Below, one piece after another: positions 38,293 to 45,636 of a stretch of 64,000 bases of DNA; position 1 is the first letter of the stretch; each line of letters starts with the position of its first letter. The notes beneath the pieces were generated by a model that was not told where the DNA came from, ran no database searches, and saw nothing but the letters and a program-made list of their open reading frames with translations. Position numbers and translations under genes: made by a program. Source of the stretch: Bacillus sp. FJAT-27264 (GTDB lineage: Bacteria; Bacillota; Bacilli; Paenibacillales; Paenibacillaceae); NCBI RefSeq assembly GCF_001682855.1, contig NZ_MAQW01000012.1:868001-932000 (forward strand), read 5' to 3'.

Positions 38293-38348
38293 GGCGCGGT
38301 CTAGAGGACTCGAACCTCCACGCTATTACCATACAGATGTGAACCACT
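38293..38348 (-). pseudogene. 3' fragment of a tRNA-Leu-like gene
   Basis: On the minus strand the T arm GGAGGTTCGAGTCCTCT is intact, and it continues to AGACCGCGCCA, so a CCA end seems encoded. Upstream, a decayed variable arm and anticodon region (GGTTCACATCTGT) can be aligned to tRNA-Leu(CAG). The 5' half (acceptor strand and D arm) is absent. It cannot form a tRNA. Confidence 0.75.
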
Positions 38349-38383
38349 TATTGTTATTCAGATCTAGTGAAAAGTGCGTCGTT

Positions 38384-38848
38384 TTACAAGACTCTTTCTA
38401 CTTGTCCCATGTGATGATGATCATGACGTGTCATTTCAACAATGAAATCTTTTAGCACAAAAGGATTTCCATCTACATCATTGTATACATTGGTGAAAGC
38501 TTCTTCCGGGATTGCCTGAAGATCTTCCAATACGGCTTCTCTTGAAGAGATTAAATCAACAAGGATTTCATCCTTTGTTTTGCTTAAAGCCCATTCCCCT
38601 GCTTTTCGGTTGAACTCTTGGATCTCCTCTCCATCCGATAACCCTAATGGACTATTATGCAAAATGGCGCGAGTAACCTCATCATGAATATACTTGTCCC
38701 ACAGTACAATATGGCCGACGACCTCCTTCACCGTCCACTTATCTGGACCCAGAGGTGTTAACCATGACTGTTCTTCATACTTATTAAGATTTTTTGCAAA
38801 ATTGATCCATTCTCCATACCCTAAAATAATCTCGTTTTTCATGCTCAT
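38384..38848 (-). CDS. DinB/DfsB-family putative metalloenzyme
   Basis: About 154 residues of a four-helix bundle of the DinB superfamily. Metal-ligand histidines would be in VVGHIVLWDKYIHDE and in EMTRHDHHHMGQVE near the C-terminus. Some family members are thiol-dependent transferases; this one is uncharacterised. Start at 38848 follows AGGAGG at six bases; 34 upstream in-frame codons overlap the promoter. It shares a divergent, MerR-type promoter region with the SDR gene. Confidence 0.85.
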   Translation of the reverse strand: MSMKNEIILGYGEWINFAKNLNKYEEQSWLTPLGPDKWTVKEVVGHIVLWDKYIHDEVTRAILHNSPLGLSDGEEIQEFNRKAGEWALSKTKDEILVDLISSREAVLEDLQAIPEEAFTNVYNDVDGNPFVLKDFIVEMTRHDHHHMGQVERVL

Positions 38849-38903
38849 CCTGAACCTCCTGAATATATCTCTTAGATCCTTTATTGGCTCCTGCCAGTGC
38901 ACC

Positions 38904-38934
38904 ATCATAACCCTTAAAGTGGACTTTAAGTCAA
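38904..38934 (-). promoter_or_regulatory. MerR-type promoter of the DinB-like gene
   Basis: Minus strand: TTGACT (38929-38934), a 19-base spacer, TATGAT (38904-38909). The spacer is filled by the dyad CTTAAAGT-GG-ACTTTAAG (38913-38930). Long spacers with a central dyad are the hallmark of promoters activated by MerR-family proteins. Confidence 0.8.
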
Positions 38935-39005
38935 TGTTTTTTTTCTGCAAATCAGAAATTAAGGTTGGGCTCTGGTCTATTATCTGCTGTATAACAAAAT
39001 ATAAT

Positions 39006-39036
39006 TTGACTTAAAGTCTACTTTAAGCCTTAACAT
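39006..39036 (+). promoter_or_regulatory. MerR-type promoter of the SDR gene
   Basis: TTGACT (39006-39011), a 19-base spacer, TAACAT (39031-39036). The dyad CTTAAAGT-CT-ACTTTAAG (39010-39027) fills the spacer and matches the divergent copy. Confidence 0.78.
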
Positions 39037-39112
39037 TATATTGGAGAACTACAGTCACAATCATCAGGAGATATTAACGGCATTCAATTTTGTTGAGAGG
39101 GGATGCAAAAGA

Positions 39113-40141
39113 ATGGAACTAAACGATAAGATTGTCATTATTGGGGTAACAGGTTACATCGGTGCATGGGTTGCCAAGAAGTTAACAGATTTGGGTTATA
39201 CGCAGATTGTCGGAACATACCGGAATGAAGCAAAAGCTGGGCAGCTTCAAACACTATTGCCAAATGTGAACTTTTACAAAGCAAATCTGGGTGAACCAGA
39301 AAATTGGAATGAAGTTTTAAGTGGGGCAAAATGGATTTTTAATCAGGGAAGTGGCTTCAATCCAAACGACAAAACATTTAAAGATAGAGGCCGAACGAAG
39401 GAAAAAGGAATTCGCATGCTCTTACAAATGGCTGTTGATTCAGGCACTGTCAAAAAGATCGTGCACACCACTGCAGAGTCAACCATTGCTTACGGCAACG
39501 AAGATCTATCAAAAACGACGTTTACAGAAGACGACTGGACCAATGAAGACAGGGAAGGCTTGTTCGACCACAATATGGTTTCAAAAACGATGGAAGAAAG
39601 AGCAGCCTGGTCCTTTATTAACTCCCCTGAAAATACAACAAACATAATCATGACCACGATCCACCCTACGCATGTTATGGGGCCAAGCTTTGTGCCATGG
39701 CACAATGATATGATTTATGCCATGCTTCGCGGCGATAGAGCTATGGCAGATTCGCAGCTATACGGGGTTGATGTACGCGACGCAGCGGCAATGAATATTG
39801 CGTTGATGGAATCGACTGAAGCGAATGGGACGCGTCATTTCGCCTCTGCTTTTAAATCAACATACTCTACTCTCTTAAGTCTGATTAAAGAACAATTTAC
39901 AGATGAGCAGATTAAATCCGTATTAGGCGATGTTGCTCGAATTATTCCTGGAGAAGAAGCGGCGGATATATTGAGCCATTGTCATGCAACATCATATTAT
40001 CAAGACATGGTACCTCGTATGTTAAACCGCGTAGTGTACAAGACTAACTATCCTGACGCATATGCGTATAAGTATACAGAACCGAAGACTACAGTCATAC
40101 AAGCTATGGAAAAAATGTTGCAGGATAAAAACGAAAGATAA
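39113..40141 (+). CDS. Extended SDR, dihydroflavonol/aldehyde reductase-like
   Basis: A 342-residue NAD(P)-binding protein. The dinucleotide motif is VIIGVTGYIGAWVAKKL at about 8-24. The overall pattern (VHTTAESTIAYG; TTIHPTHVMGP) follows the dihydroflavonol-4-reductase/aldehyde reductase group. At the expected active-site YxxxK the sequence reads NMVSK in DHNMVSKTMEERAAW, so the tyrosine is replaced by asparagine. It may therefore be non-catalytic or use another residue. ATG at 39113 follows GAGAGGGGA. Driven by a MerR-type promoter. Confidence 0.85.
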   Translation: MELNDKIVIIGVTGYIGAWVAKKLTDLGYTQIVGTYRNEAKAGQLQTLLPNVNFYKANLGEPENWNEVLSGAKWIFNQGSGFNPNDKTFKDRGRTKEKGIRMLLQMAVDSGTVKKIVHTTAESTIAYGNEDLSKTTFTEDDWTNEDREGLFDHNMVSKTMEERAAWSFINSPENTTNIIMTTIHPTHVMGPSFVPWHNDMIYAMLRGDRAMADSQLYGVDVRDAAAMNIALMESTEANGTRHFASAFKSTYSTLLSLIKEQFTDEQIKSVLGDVARIIPGEEAADILSHCHATSYYQDMVPRMLNRVVYKTNYPDAYAYKYTEPKTTVIQAMEKMLQDKNER

Positions 40142-40156
40142 CATATAAACATAAAT

Positions 40157-40197
40157 AAAAGTGTAGCCTCTCCATTACGGAAGGATACACTTTTTTT
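40157..40197 (+). terminator. Terminator of the SDR gene
   Basis: AAAAGTGTA (40157-40165) pairs with TACACTTTT (40186-40194), followed by more T residues. Confidence 0.9.
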
Positions 40198-40230
40198 GTT
40201 CATCATTACCTGGAAAAGTCCTCACAGTTC

Positions 40231-40803
40231 TCATTTGATATAGCCCTTCAAAATAGGTAATATTTTCACTGCAAAATCCTCTGGCGACTCGGGCTTTCGC
40301 TTAAGGTTCCAACGATACGTAGTCCCATATATGGACCAGGTCAGCATGTTCGCCGCTATTTCAAATGTTTCTTGATCCGTATCCTCACAATCTTTGATCA
40401 TCAACTGTAGAATAAAATCTTCTAATTGATTCTTTACATTTTTCTCTACTAGAGAAGCAACGGTATCATAGTTCTTCATACAACGTTTATTCGAAGCCTC
40501 GTGATACTCGCATAAAGAGATAACTAAATTTTTCATTGTTTCTTCTGAGAACTCAGCATTGGGATCGACTCTTCTATATACAAAATCCATAAAGGTACTA
40601 GATAAAAACCGATCAATGAGCGCGTATTTGTCAGTGAAATGGGCATAAAAAGTAGCTCTGTTGATCGTTGCCTGTTTCGAAATATCACTAACCGTTATGG
40701 AATGAAAGTCACGTTTGTGCAGTAAATGGTCAAATGCTTCTACGATGAGTTGGCGTGTTCTAATCACACGAGGATCAGAATGATTAATTTGCGTGCTTGG
40801 CAT
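40231..40803 (-). CDS. TetR-family regulator
   Basis: A 190-residue TetR protein: ITVSDISKQATINRATFYAHFTDKYAL at about 36-62 is the helix-turn-helix. The C-terminal domain has the pattern of the TetR_C_7-like group (HEASNKRCMKNYDTV). It is divergent from the MBL-fold hydrolase gene with 244 bases between, the usual layout for a repressor and its target. Confidence 0.9.
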   Translation of the reverse strand: MPSTQINHSDPRVIRTRQLIVEAFDHLLHKRDFHSITVSDISKQATINRATFYAHFTDKYALIDRFLSSTFMDFVYRRVDPNAEFSEETMKNLVISLCEYHEASNKRCMKNYDTVASLVEKNVKNQLEDFILQLMIKDCEDTDQETFEIAANMLTWSIYGTTYRWNLKRKPESPEDFAVKILPILKGYIK

Positions 40804-41047
40804 CTAACCCTTCTCCTCCCTATATGTTGCTTCTGCAATTATCAATTATAAACAACTGTCGCGTTAACAACAAGTGATACCTTTTCAATACACATCTAGT
40901 GAGTCCTTTGCTTAAGCGACAAATCAGCGTTATTGTTGGTTGTACCAGCCCTCTTTAGCTATTAAACTTACAACTACAGCTTAAGTAACACGCGTTGCTT
41001 TTGTATGTAGAGCAAAGTTTCATAATAGTGAAATGGAGGGAAACAAC

Positions 41048-41926
41048 ATGTCCCACAATAATCAACCACTTACTCAAGTGCCTGCCGTTTATCATAAAAA
41101 GATCGGTGAGGTCGCCGTTACCGTCGTTTCCGATGGCAATTCCACGCTTCCATTCTGGCCTTACTACGAGTTAGTAGAGGATAAAGGAAAAGAATTGCTG
41201 CACAACAATTTCGAGACTAGTCCGCTTGTGCTAAATACGAATTGCTTCATTATCAATGTGAATGGTCGACTTACCCTGATCGATGCTGGTCTTGGCATGG
41301 GCGTAGGCGTTGTACTACAAAATATTAAAGCAGCAGGCGTAGATGTTAATGACATTGAAACCGTACTGTTGACACACATCCACCCCGATCATTCGTATGG
41401 TCTTATTCATACCGATGGCACGAAAGCTTTTCCAAACGCAGAAGTCCTCGTGCGGGATATCGAATATGCTTACTGGATGGACAATGGCAACATTAAGAAT
41501 CCATTAGATGAAATCGAAACCGCTAATTTTAAAATGGCACAAGATGCGTTTGCACCTTACCAAGGACAGATCCGCACTTTTACTAATGCTGACAAAGAAC
41601 CTGTTTCCGGTATTCAGGCCATTGAGGCTCCAGGCCACACGCCAGGTCATACCGCTTATCTCATAGAATCGAATGGGGAGAAGTTGCTCATTTGGGGGGA
41701 CATTCTGCATAATGCAGCTATCCAGTTGCTAAGACCCGAAGAAAAAATTATCATGGATGTTTTGCCTGAGCTGGGCGTTGAAACAAGAAAACGCATTTTG
41801 GAATTCGCCGCTACGGAAAAACTCCTTGTTTCCGGTATGCATCTTGATTTCCCTGGCTTCGGTCATATCCGCAAACAGGAAGATCACTTCGTTCATATTC
41901 CGGAAAAATGGCAACCCACTTTGTAA
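41048..41926 (+). CDS. MBL-fold metallo-hydrolase
   Basis: A 292-residue metallo-beta-lactamase-fold hydrolase. The zinc motif is LTHIHPDHSYG (HxHxDH), with further ligands in APGHTPGHTAY, LLIWGDILHN and SGMHLDFPG. This is the common AHL-lactonase-like or AidC-like group of hydrolases rather than a true beta-lactamase; substrate is unknown. ATG at 41048 follows GGAGG at 41036-41040. Probably repressed by the divergent TetR. Confidence 0.9.
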   Translation: MSHNNQPLTQVPAVYHKKIGEVAVTVVSDGNSTLPFWPYYELVEDKGKELLHNNFETSPLVLNTNCFIINVNGRLTLIDAGLGMGVGVVLQNIKAAGVDVNDIETVLLTHIHPDHSYGLIHTDGTKAFPNAEVLVRDIEYAYWMDNGNIKNPLDEIETANFKMAQDAFAPYQGQIRTFTNADKEPVSGIQAIEAPGHTPGHTAYLIESNGEKLLIWGDILHNAAIQLLRPEEKIIMDVLPELGVETRKRILEFAATEKLLVSGMHLDFPGFGHIRKQEDHFVHIPEKWQPTL

Positions 41927-41943
41927 GTAAGCTACTTAACGAT

Positions 41944-41988
41944 AAAAAAGAGGGGTACAGGCGCAACGTGCCCTGTCCCCTCCTTTTT
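41944..41988 (+). terminator. Terminator of the MBL-fold gene
   Basis: GAGGGG (41950-41955) and CCCCTC (41977-41982), extended by ACAGG/CCTGT, followed by CTTTTT. Confidence 0.9.
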
Positions 41989-42182
41989 AACTAAATCTCT
42001 TAAGATTCAACATTCTTTACTTCTGCCCAGAGAATATGGGGGATATCCCCTCTCCTATCCCGAATCCTCCCTGTACATCCTGCTGTCCAAAGAAAATATA
42101 GTTTTAGACTGATCACAATATTTCAACCATCCACAGCTATGAACAAGAAAATAAAATCATAGACTACCTCCGTGTTGTTTAA

Positions 42183-42199
42183 CTATCGTGTCCCGTTAG
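42183..42199 (-). repeat. Cassette-end repeat, copy D
   Basis: Minus strand CTAACGGGACACGATAG, identical to the core of copy A, followed by TTAAACAACACGGAGG. It contains the stop codon of the peptidase gene. Confidence 0.75.
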
Positions 42200-42959
42200 C
42201 TTCATTACTCAAATCACTTTCGATCTCTTTATAAATATCATTAAAATCTCCACCTTTATTTAAAGAATCAATTAGTGTTAATAAACCAGATGTACCAACA
42301 ATCCCATACCACCTCGAAACCTCATAACACGCCAGTTCATAATTTATATGACTTTTAGCATTAGACTGAAATGCAGAGTGAGAGTCCAAAAGATCAAAAT
42401 TTATTGATTCTTTGCCGTCATTAGTTTGGTTGTTCCAAATCATTTCATTATCGGGAAATCGACCATCAACCATAGCGGCTAAACCCTCATCAAACCATAT
42501 TGGCACCTTACTGCTGTTTCTGAGCCTCTTCCTTAATTCTGCATGTGTAAATTCATGAGCAATAACGTTTTCGTTATAACCACGTGGTCCGATAACAATG
42601 TAGTTATTCCACGGATAATAATAAGTTTGTCCAATATCTGAATCTGCGTAATTTTCTAAAGCCTTTTTTGATTTTGCATAGATTAAAACAGGGGTCGATT
42701 CCTTTTGACCAAAAAGTGCATTAATTTTTACAGTAGATGTTTGAACATAATTAATTAGTCCTGCTTTTTCACTCTCATTGATTTCAGGTTCAACGTATAC
42801 ATTATGAGCAATTTGTTTCATATTTGAGTAGTCGACTAATACAGCATTTGTTTGCTTAACATAAATCAAATATAAGAACAGTAAAACGAGAGCGAATATC
42901 AGAATGGTAGAAAAGCCGATTATTTTGCTCCTTTTTGTTCTGAGTAATATCAATGGCAT
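42183..42959 (-). CDS. Membrane-anchored peptidase_MA-like zinc peptidase
   Basis: About 258 residues. One membrane segment (about 13-33) is followed by an extracytoplasmic domain. The gluzincin motif is NVIAHEFTHAELR (HExxH), with WFDEGLAAMVDGR downstream giving the third ligand, as in peptidase_MA-like proteins. The last codons and the stop (TAG) lie inside a 17-base repeat, CTAACGGGACACGATAG on the minus strand, that recurs at 43083-43099. ATG at 42959 follows AGGAG at a short four-base spacing. Nothing else links it to its neighbours except the shared end repeats. Confidence 0.8.
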   Translation of the reverse strand: MPLILLRTKRSKIIGFSTILIFALVLLFLYLIYVKQTNAVLVDYSNMKQIAHNVYVEPEINESEKAGLINYVQTSTVKINALFGQKESTPVLIYAKSKKALENYADSDIGQTYYYPWNNYIVIGPRGYNENVIAHEFTHAELRKRLRNSSKVPIWFDEGLAAMVDGRFPDNEMIWNNQTNDGKESINFDLLDSHSAFQSNAKSHINYELACYEVSRWYGIVGTSGLLTLIDSLNKGGDFNDIYKEIESDLSNEANGTR

Positions 42960-43028
42960 TATTCTCCTTATTTGAATATTTGCATATATGTATCGTTTAG
43001 ATATTAACATATTCCTAAATCCGTAATA

Positions 43029-43099
43029 AGTTGAACAAAGACAGTCGATCCATTGACCAGCTGCCTTTGTGTCGTTATTGAGCTATCGTGTCCCGTTAG
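43029..43099 (-). repeat. Cassette-end repeat, copy A (fullest copy)
   Basis: On the minus strand: CTAACGGGACACGATAG, then 14 bases, then an imperfect hairpin (CAAAGGCAGC side and GCTG/CTTTG side, 43035-43069) and GTTCAACT. The 40 bases 43029-43068 match 44780-44819 with a single difference. It lies 120 bases after the stop of the GNAT gene at 43219. Confidence 0.8.
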
Positions 43100-43218
43100 G
43101 GTAATGAGAATCGGAATTTATTGGTATAGCATTTCCCGCCCGCAGTTGAAGCTTTAGAAGGCATCACGGAAGGAGAATGGCTTTGAAGAAAGGGGAATGC
43201 CTGAGGTTTAATAAAGAG

Positions 43219-44058
43219 TCAGGTCCTACTCGGTTCATGCAAAATTGGGGTATAGATCGAAGAGAACAAATTGTATTTTTTATTCTCTTTGAATCCTAAT
43301 TTTTGTGCCATTCGAAATGAAGGCACGTTCTGAGTATCGCAAGTCCAATTCGGTATTACACCTCGATTCAAACAATCCCCAATGAAATTTCTCGCAAGTT
43401 GAAAGCCAAAACCCTGACCTCGCGCTGATTTATTCACATGGATGGAGAGCTCTGCCAATCCGCCCCCAATAAATGCAGCATGACACAATCCTATCCCTTG
43501 TCCATCTGATGAGAAAGCGACCCATCCAACATCATGCTGTAGATATTTTTCTATACTTCCCCAAAGACCTTCTATCTCTCTACGTAGTGGTTCATACGAC
43601 TGAAGCATCGCTGCATCCATTCTAAACATGCCTTCGTCATTTCCGACTAGTCCTAGACTTTCGAAAACATGACGATCAAATTCAAATTGTGTCCTACTAA
43701 TACAAAAAACCCTGTAACCGAATACGCGAAAAATGATTTCATCCCATGATTCGGAGGCGGTTGACCAGAATAATCTAAAGTCATTGGCAGAACCATTTAC
43801 GAAAAAATGATCTTTCATCGTAGAAATAAATCCTTCGTTAAACGCTTTATTAACAGCATGACCAATCAAACGTCCCCCGATAAAATCGCTGGACATTACA
43901 GCAGCACACTGAGGATGATCTTGGTTATCTACATAGACGATTCCATCAATCGTTTCTTCTAAAATTGAGAGTGGAAAGGGCGTAAATGCCGATTCCGCTC
44001 CAGATAATAATCCCTTAACAACATGATACTGATCTCTTTCAATGCGAATAAAAGACAT
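43219..44058 (-). CDS. GNAT-family N-acetyltransferase
   Basis: A 279-residue acetyltransferase of the larger GNAT_acetyltran type: an N-terminal half without clear motifs, then a GNAT fold with the acetyl-CoA loop KSARGQGFGFQLARNF at about 210-225 and the SFRMAQKLGFKENKKY end. Acceptor substrate unknown. ATG at 44058 follows GGAGT. No operon partner; a repeat element follows the gene. Confidence 0.88.
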   Translation of the reverse strand: MSFIRIERDQYHVVKGLLSGAESAFTPFPLSILEETIDGIVYVDNQDHPQCAAVMSSDFIGGRLIGHAVNKAFNEGFISTMKDHFFVNGSANDFRLFWSTASESWDEIIFRVFGYRVFCISRTQFEFDRHVFESLGLVGNDEGMFRMDAAMLQSYEPLRREIEGLWGSIEKYLQHDVGWVAFSSDGQGIGLCHAAFIGGGLAELSIHVNKSARGQGFGFQLARNFIGDCLNRGVIPNWTCDTQNVPSFRMAQKLGFKENKKYNLFSSIYTPILHEPSRT

Positions 44059-44120
44059 TTAGGCACTCCTCCGTTATGGTTAAAGTGACGCATACAAGAA
44101 GGTTTGTTTCGTTTCGAACA

Positions 44121-44193
44121 GGGGCCGTCTGCGGCAGCCCCAGCACTATAGTTCCAAGTTAGTTGAATGTCCGTACTGTTTTTTGCTGTACGG
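44121..44193 (-). repeat. Cassette-end repeat, copy C (divergent)
   Basis: Minus strand: hairpin CCGTACAG/CAGTACGG (44171-44193), ACATTCAA, CTAACTTGGAACTATAG (44146-44162; 12 of 17 bases match the core of copies A and D at equal length), then hairpin GGGGC/GCCCC (44121-44141). It follows the bPH-domain gene. Confidence 0.55.
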
Positions 44194-44255
44194 CTTTTAG
44201 TGAATCTTCAGTAGGTTTTCTATTTTTCTTAGCCATTTAAGCTTATAAAAAACTA

Positions 44256-44609
44256 TCACGTCAATCTTTCGGAGATAGTTTTACTTATTTCTTCAGGTTT
44301 TTTAACTTCAATGATTAACTTTGATATTTTAAATTTACCAACAAGAAAATTATTCAAGTCAAAATGAAGGGTATCAACCTCATTATCAAAAAAGTAGAGA
44401 TGATAACCTCCATTGAATCTAAATAGTCCATTTCTTTTTCCTCCAAAAGAAAAACCATAAAGCTTGAAAGCATTTGGTATGGGTCTACCTGTTGTTATCC
44501 CCTTAATCGAAGAGTATGGAATTTGCAACCCGTTATCTAATTTTAAAAAGGGCGGATTTCCAAGATCGATATTTAGATGGGTTTCCATTAATTGAATGGT
44601 ACGTTCCAT
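44256..44609 (-). CDS. Small PH-like domain protein
   Basis: A 117-residue soluble protein. The segment IPYSSIKGITTGRPIPNAFKL, followed by GGYHLYFFDNEVDTLHF, resembles bacterial PH-domain proteins (bPH_5-like). No enzyme motif is visible. Start at 44609 follows GGAGG at nine bases. The stop TGA overlaps TAG in GTGATAG, which resembles the ATAGTT signature of the repeats at neighbouring gene ends. Confidence 0.65.
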   Translation of the reverse strand: MERTIQLMETHLNIDLGNPPFLKLDNGLQIPYSSIKGITTGRPIPNAFKLYGFSFGGKRNGLFRFNGGYHLYFFDNEVDTLHFDLNNFLVGKFKISKLIIEVKKPEEISKTISERLT

Positions 44610-44765
44610 TCGTTTAGTCCTCCATTTCATAACGCTTTAGTATTTTTGAAATATATTTACATATTACACCATAGATAATCTTATTTATAGAATTTATTAG
44701 GCTAATTTACCCAAGAACTGAACATGCAAGCGAATATTTCGCCGGTTGCATGATGGAATATTACA

Positions 44766-44899
44766 TTATCCTGCCTGTTAGTTGAACAAAGACAGTCGAT
44801 CCATTGACCGGCTGCCTTTACTGGTAATCTTGACATGCTATTAGCTGGTATAGATTAACGACAACAAGGAGTAGCCCTGCCGTGGCAAACTGCTCCTTG
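44766..44899 (-). repeat. Cassette-end repeat, copy B
   Basis: On the minus strand: ATAGTTGA just after the GNAT stop, hairpin CAAGGAG/CTCCTTG (44865-44899), then the hairpin shared with copy A (44780-44819, 39 of 40 bases), then TTCAACTAACAGG (to 44766). It fills most of the 310-base gap between the two genes; the remainder (44610-44765) is A/T-rich and probably carries the promoter of the bPH-domain gene. Confidence 0.75.
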
Positions 44900-44919
44900 T
44901 TTGAATCAACTATTGTTCT

Positions 44920-45414
44920 TTAAAAGTAATCGGGGATCTCAAGTGATATGGAGTTAATATCATTTTCTTTTGAGTAATACATACAAACACTGTCTTTATA
45001 TTTTTGACTATCATTAGGTAGTACAACAAAACCCAATTCTTTGTAAAATTCTATCCCAATATCACTATAAAGGAAAAAGTTGTTACACTTTTCTTCCAGT
45101 TCAAGTTTATTTATCGTTTTTTTGACCAATAAAGAAGCATATCCTTTTTTTCTTAAATTTAAAGGGGTAGCGATTGAACCTATCCCTCTTACAATTTGGT
45201 CTTCAGAAAGATTTAGTTCATATACGATGAGGGAGCTTAATAATTGCTTTGTATCTGTGGCTTCAAGAACGTACCACTTTCCCTTTTTATACTTATTGGA
45301 ATTCTGACACATTGTTATATATTCTTCATATGGCAGATTATCTCCCCAAACATCATAGCCCATCTCATAAATCTCTATCATTTCCTCTTTTGTTGCTTCC
45401 CTAATTTTTTTCAA
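44920..45414 (-). CDS. GNAT-family N-acetyltransferase
   Basis: A 164-residue single GNAT domain. The acetyl-CoA site is TPLNLRKKGYASLLVKKTI at about 83-101, and the late strand reads FYKELGFVVL. It has strongly A/T-rich codon use, unlike the genes left of 29 kb. TTG start at 45414 behind GGAGAGG. Acceptor unknown; unrelated in sequence to the GNAT protein at 43219. Confidence 0.87.
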   Translation of the reverse strand: MKKIREATKEEMIEIYEMGYDVWGDNLPYEEYITMCQNSNKYKKGKWYVLEATDTKQLLSSLIVYELNLSEDQIVRGIGSIATPLNLRKKGYASLLVKKTINKLELEEKCNNFFLYSDIGIEFYKELGFVVLPNDSQKYKDSVCMYYSKENDINSISLEIPDYF

Positions 45415-45594
45415 AATACCTCTCCTTTTGTTTTATTCGGTTACATTCTTTTCGATATTAGGCTTATCAAGACCTCTATTCCTTACGCTTCCAGATAGTG
45501 AATATGCCCCCTTGTCTAACGCCTCTCCCATTCATGCTATAATAATCTTCATAATTTCATTCGTTTTTTCTCCACCTGTCCTTTATATGAGCCC

Positions 45595-45610
45595 TGTAAG
45601 ATGACTTACA
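45595..45610. promoter_or_regulatory. Dyad ahead of the GDPD operon
   Basis: TGTAAG-ATGA-CTTACA is a symmetric site about 27 bases before the GDPD start codon. It may be an operator or an mRNA hairpin. Confidence 0.45.
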
Positions 45611-45636
45611 TCGGCATATGAAAAGGAGAATTACAG

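Noticed and set aside
41048..41926. Beta-lactamase resistance gene
   Set aside because: The protein has the metallo-beta-lactamase fold, but it has no signal peptide and its motifs fit the broad hydrolase group rather than class B beta-lactamases.
42183..44899. True integron attC sites or a CRISPR array
   Set aside because: The end motifs (GTTCAAC, CTAACGG) do not fit RYYYAAC...GTTRRRY in the correct order, no IntI is present, and copies are irregular and kilobases apart, so neither label applies.
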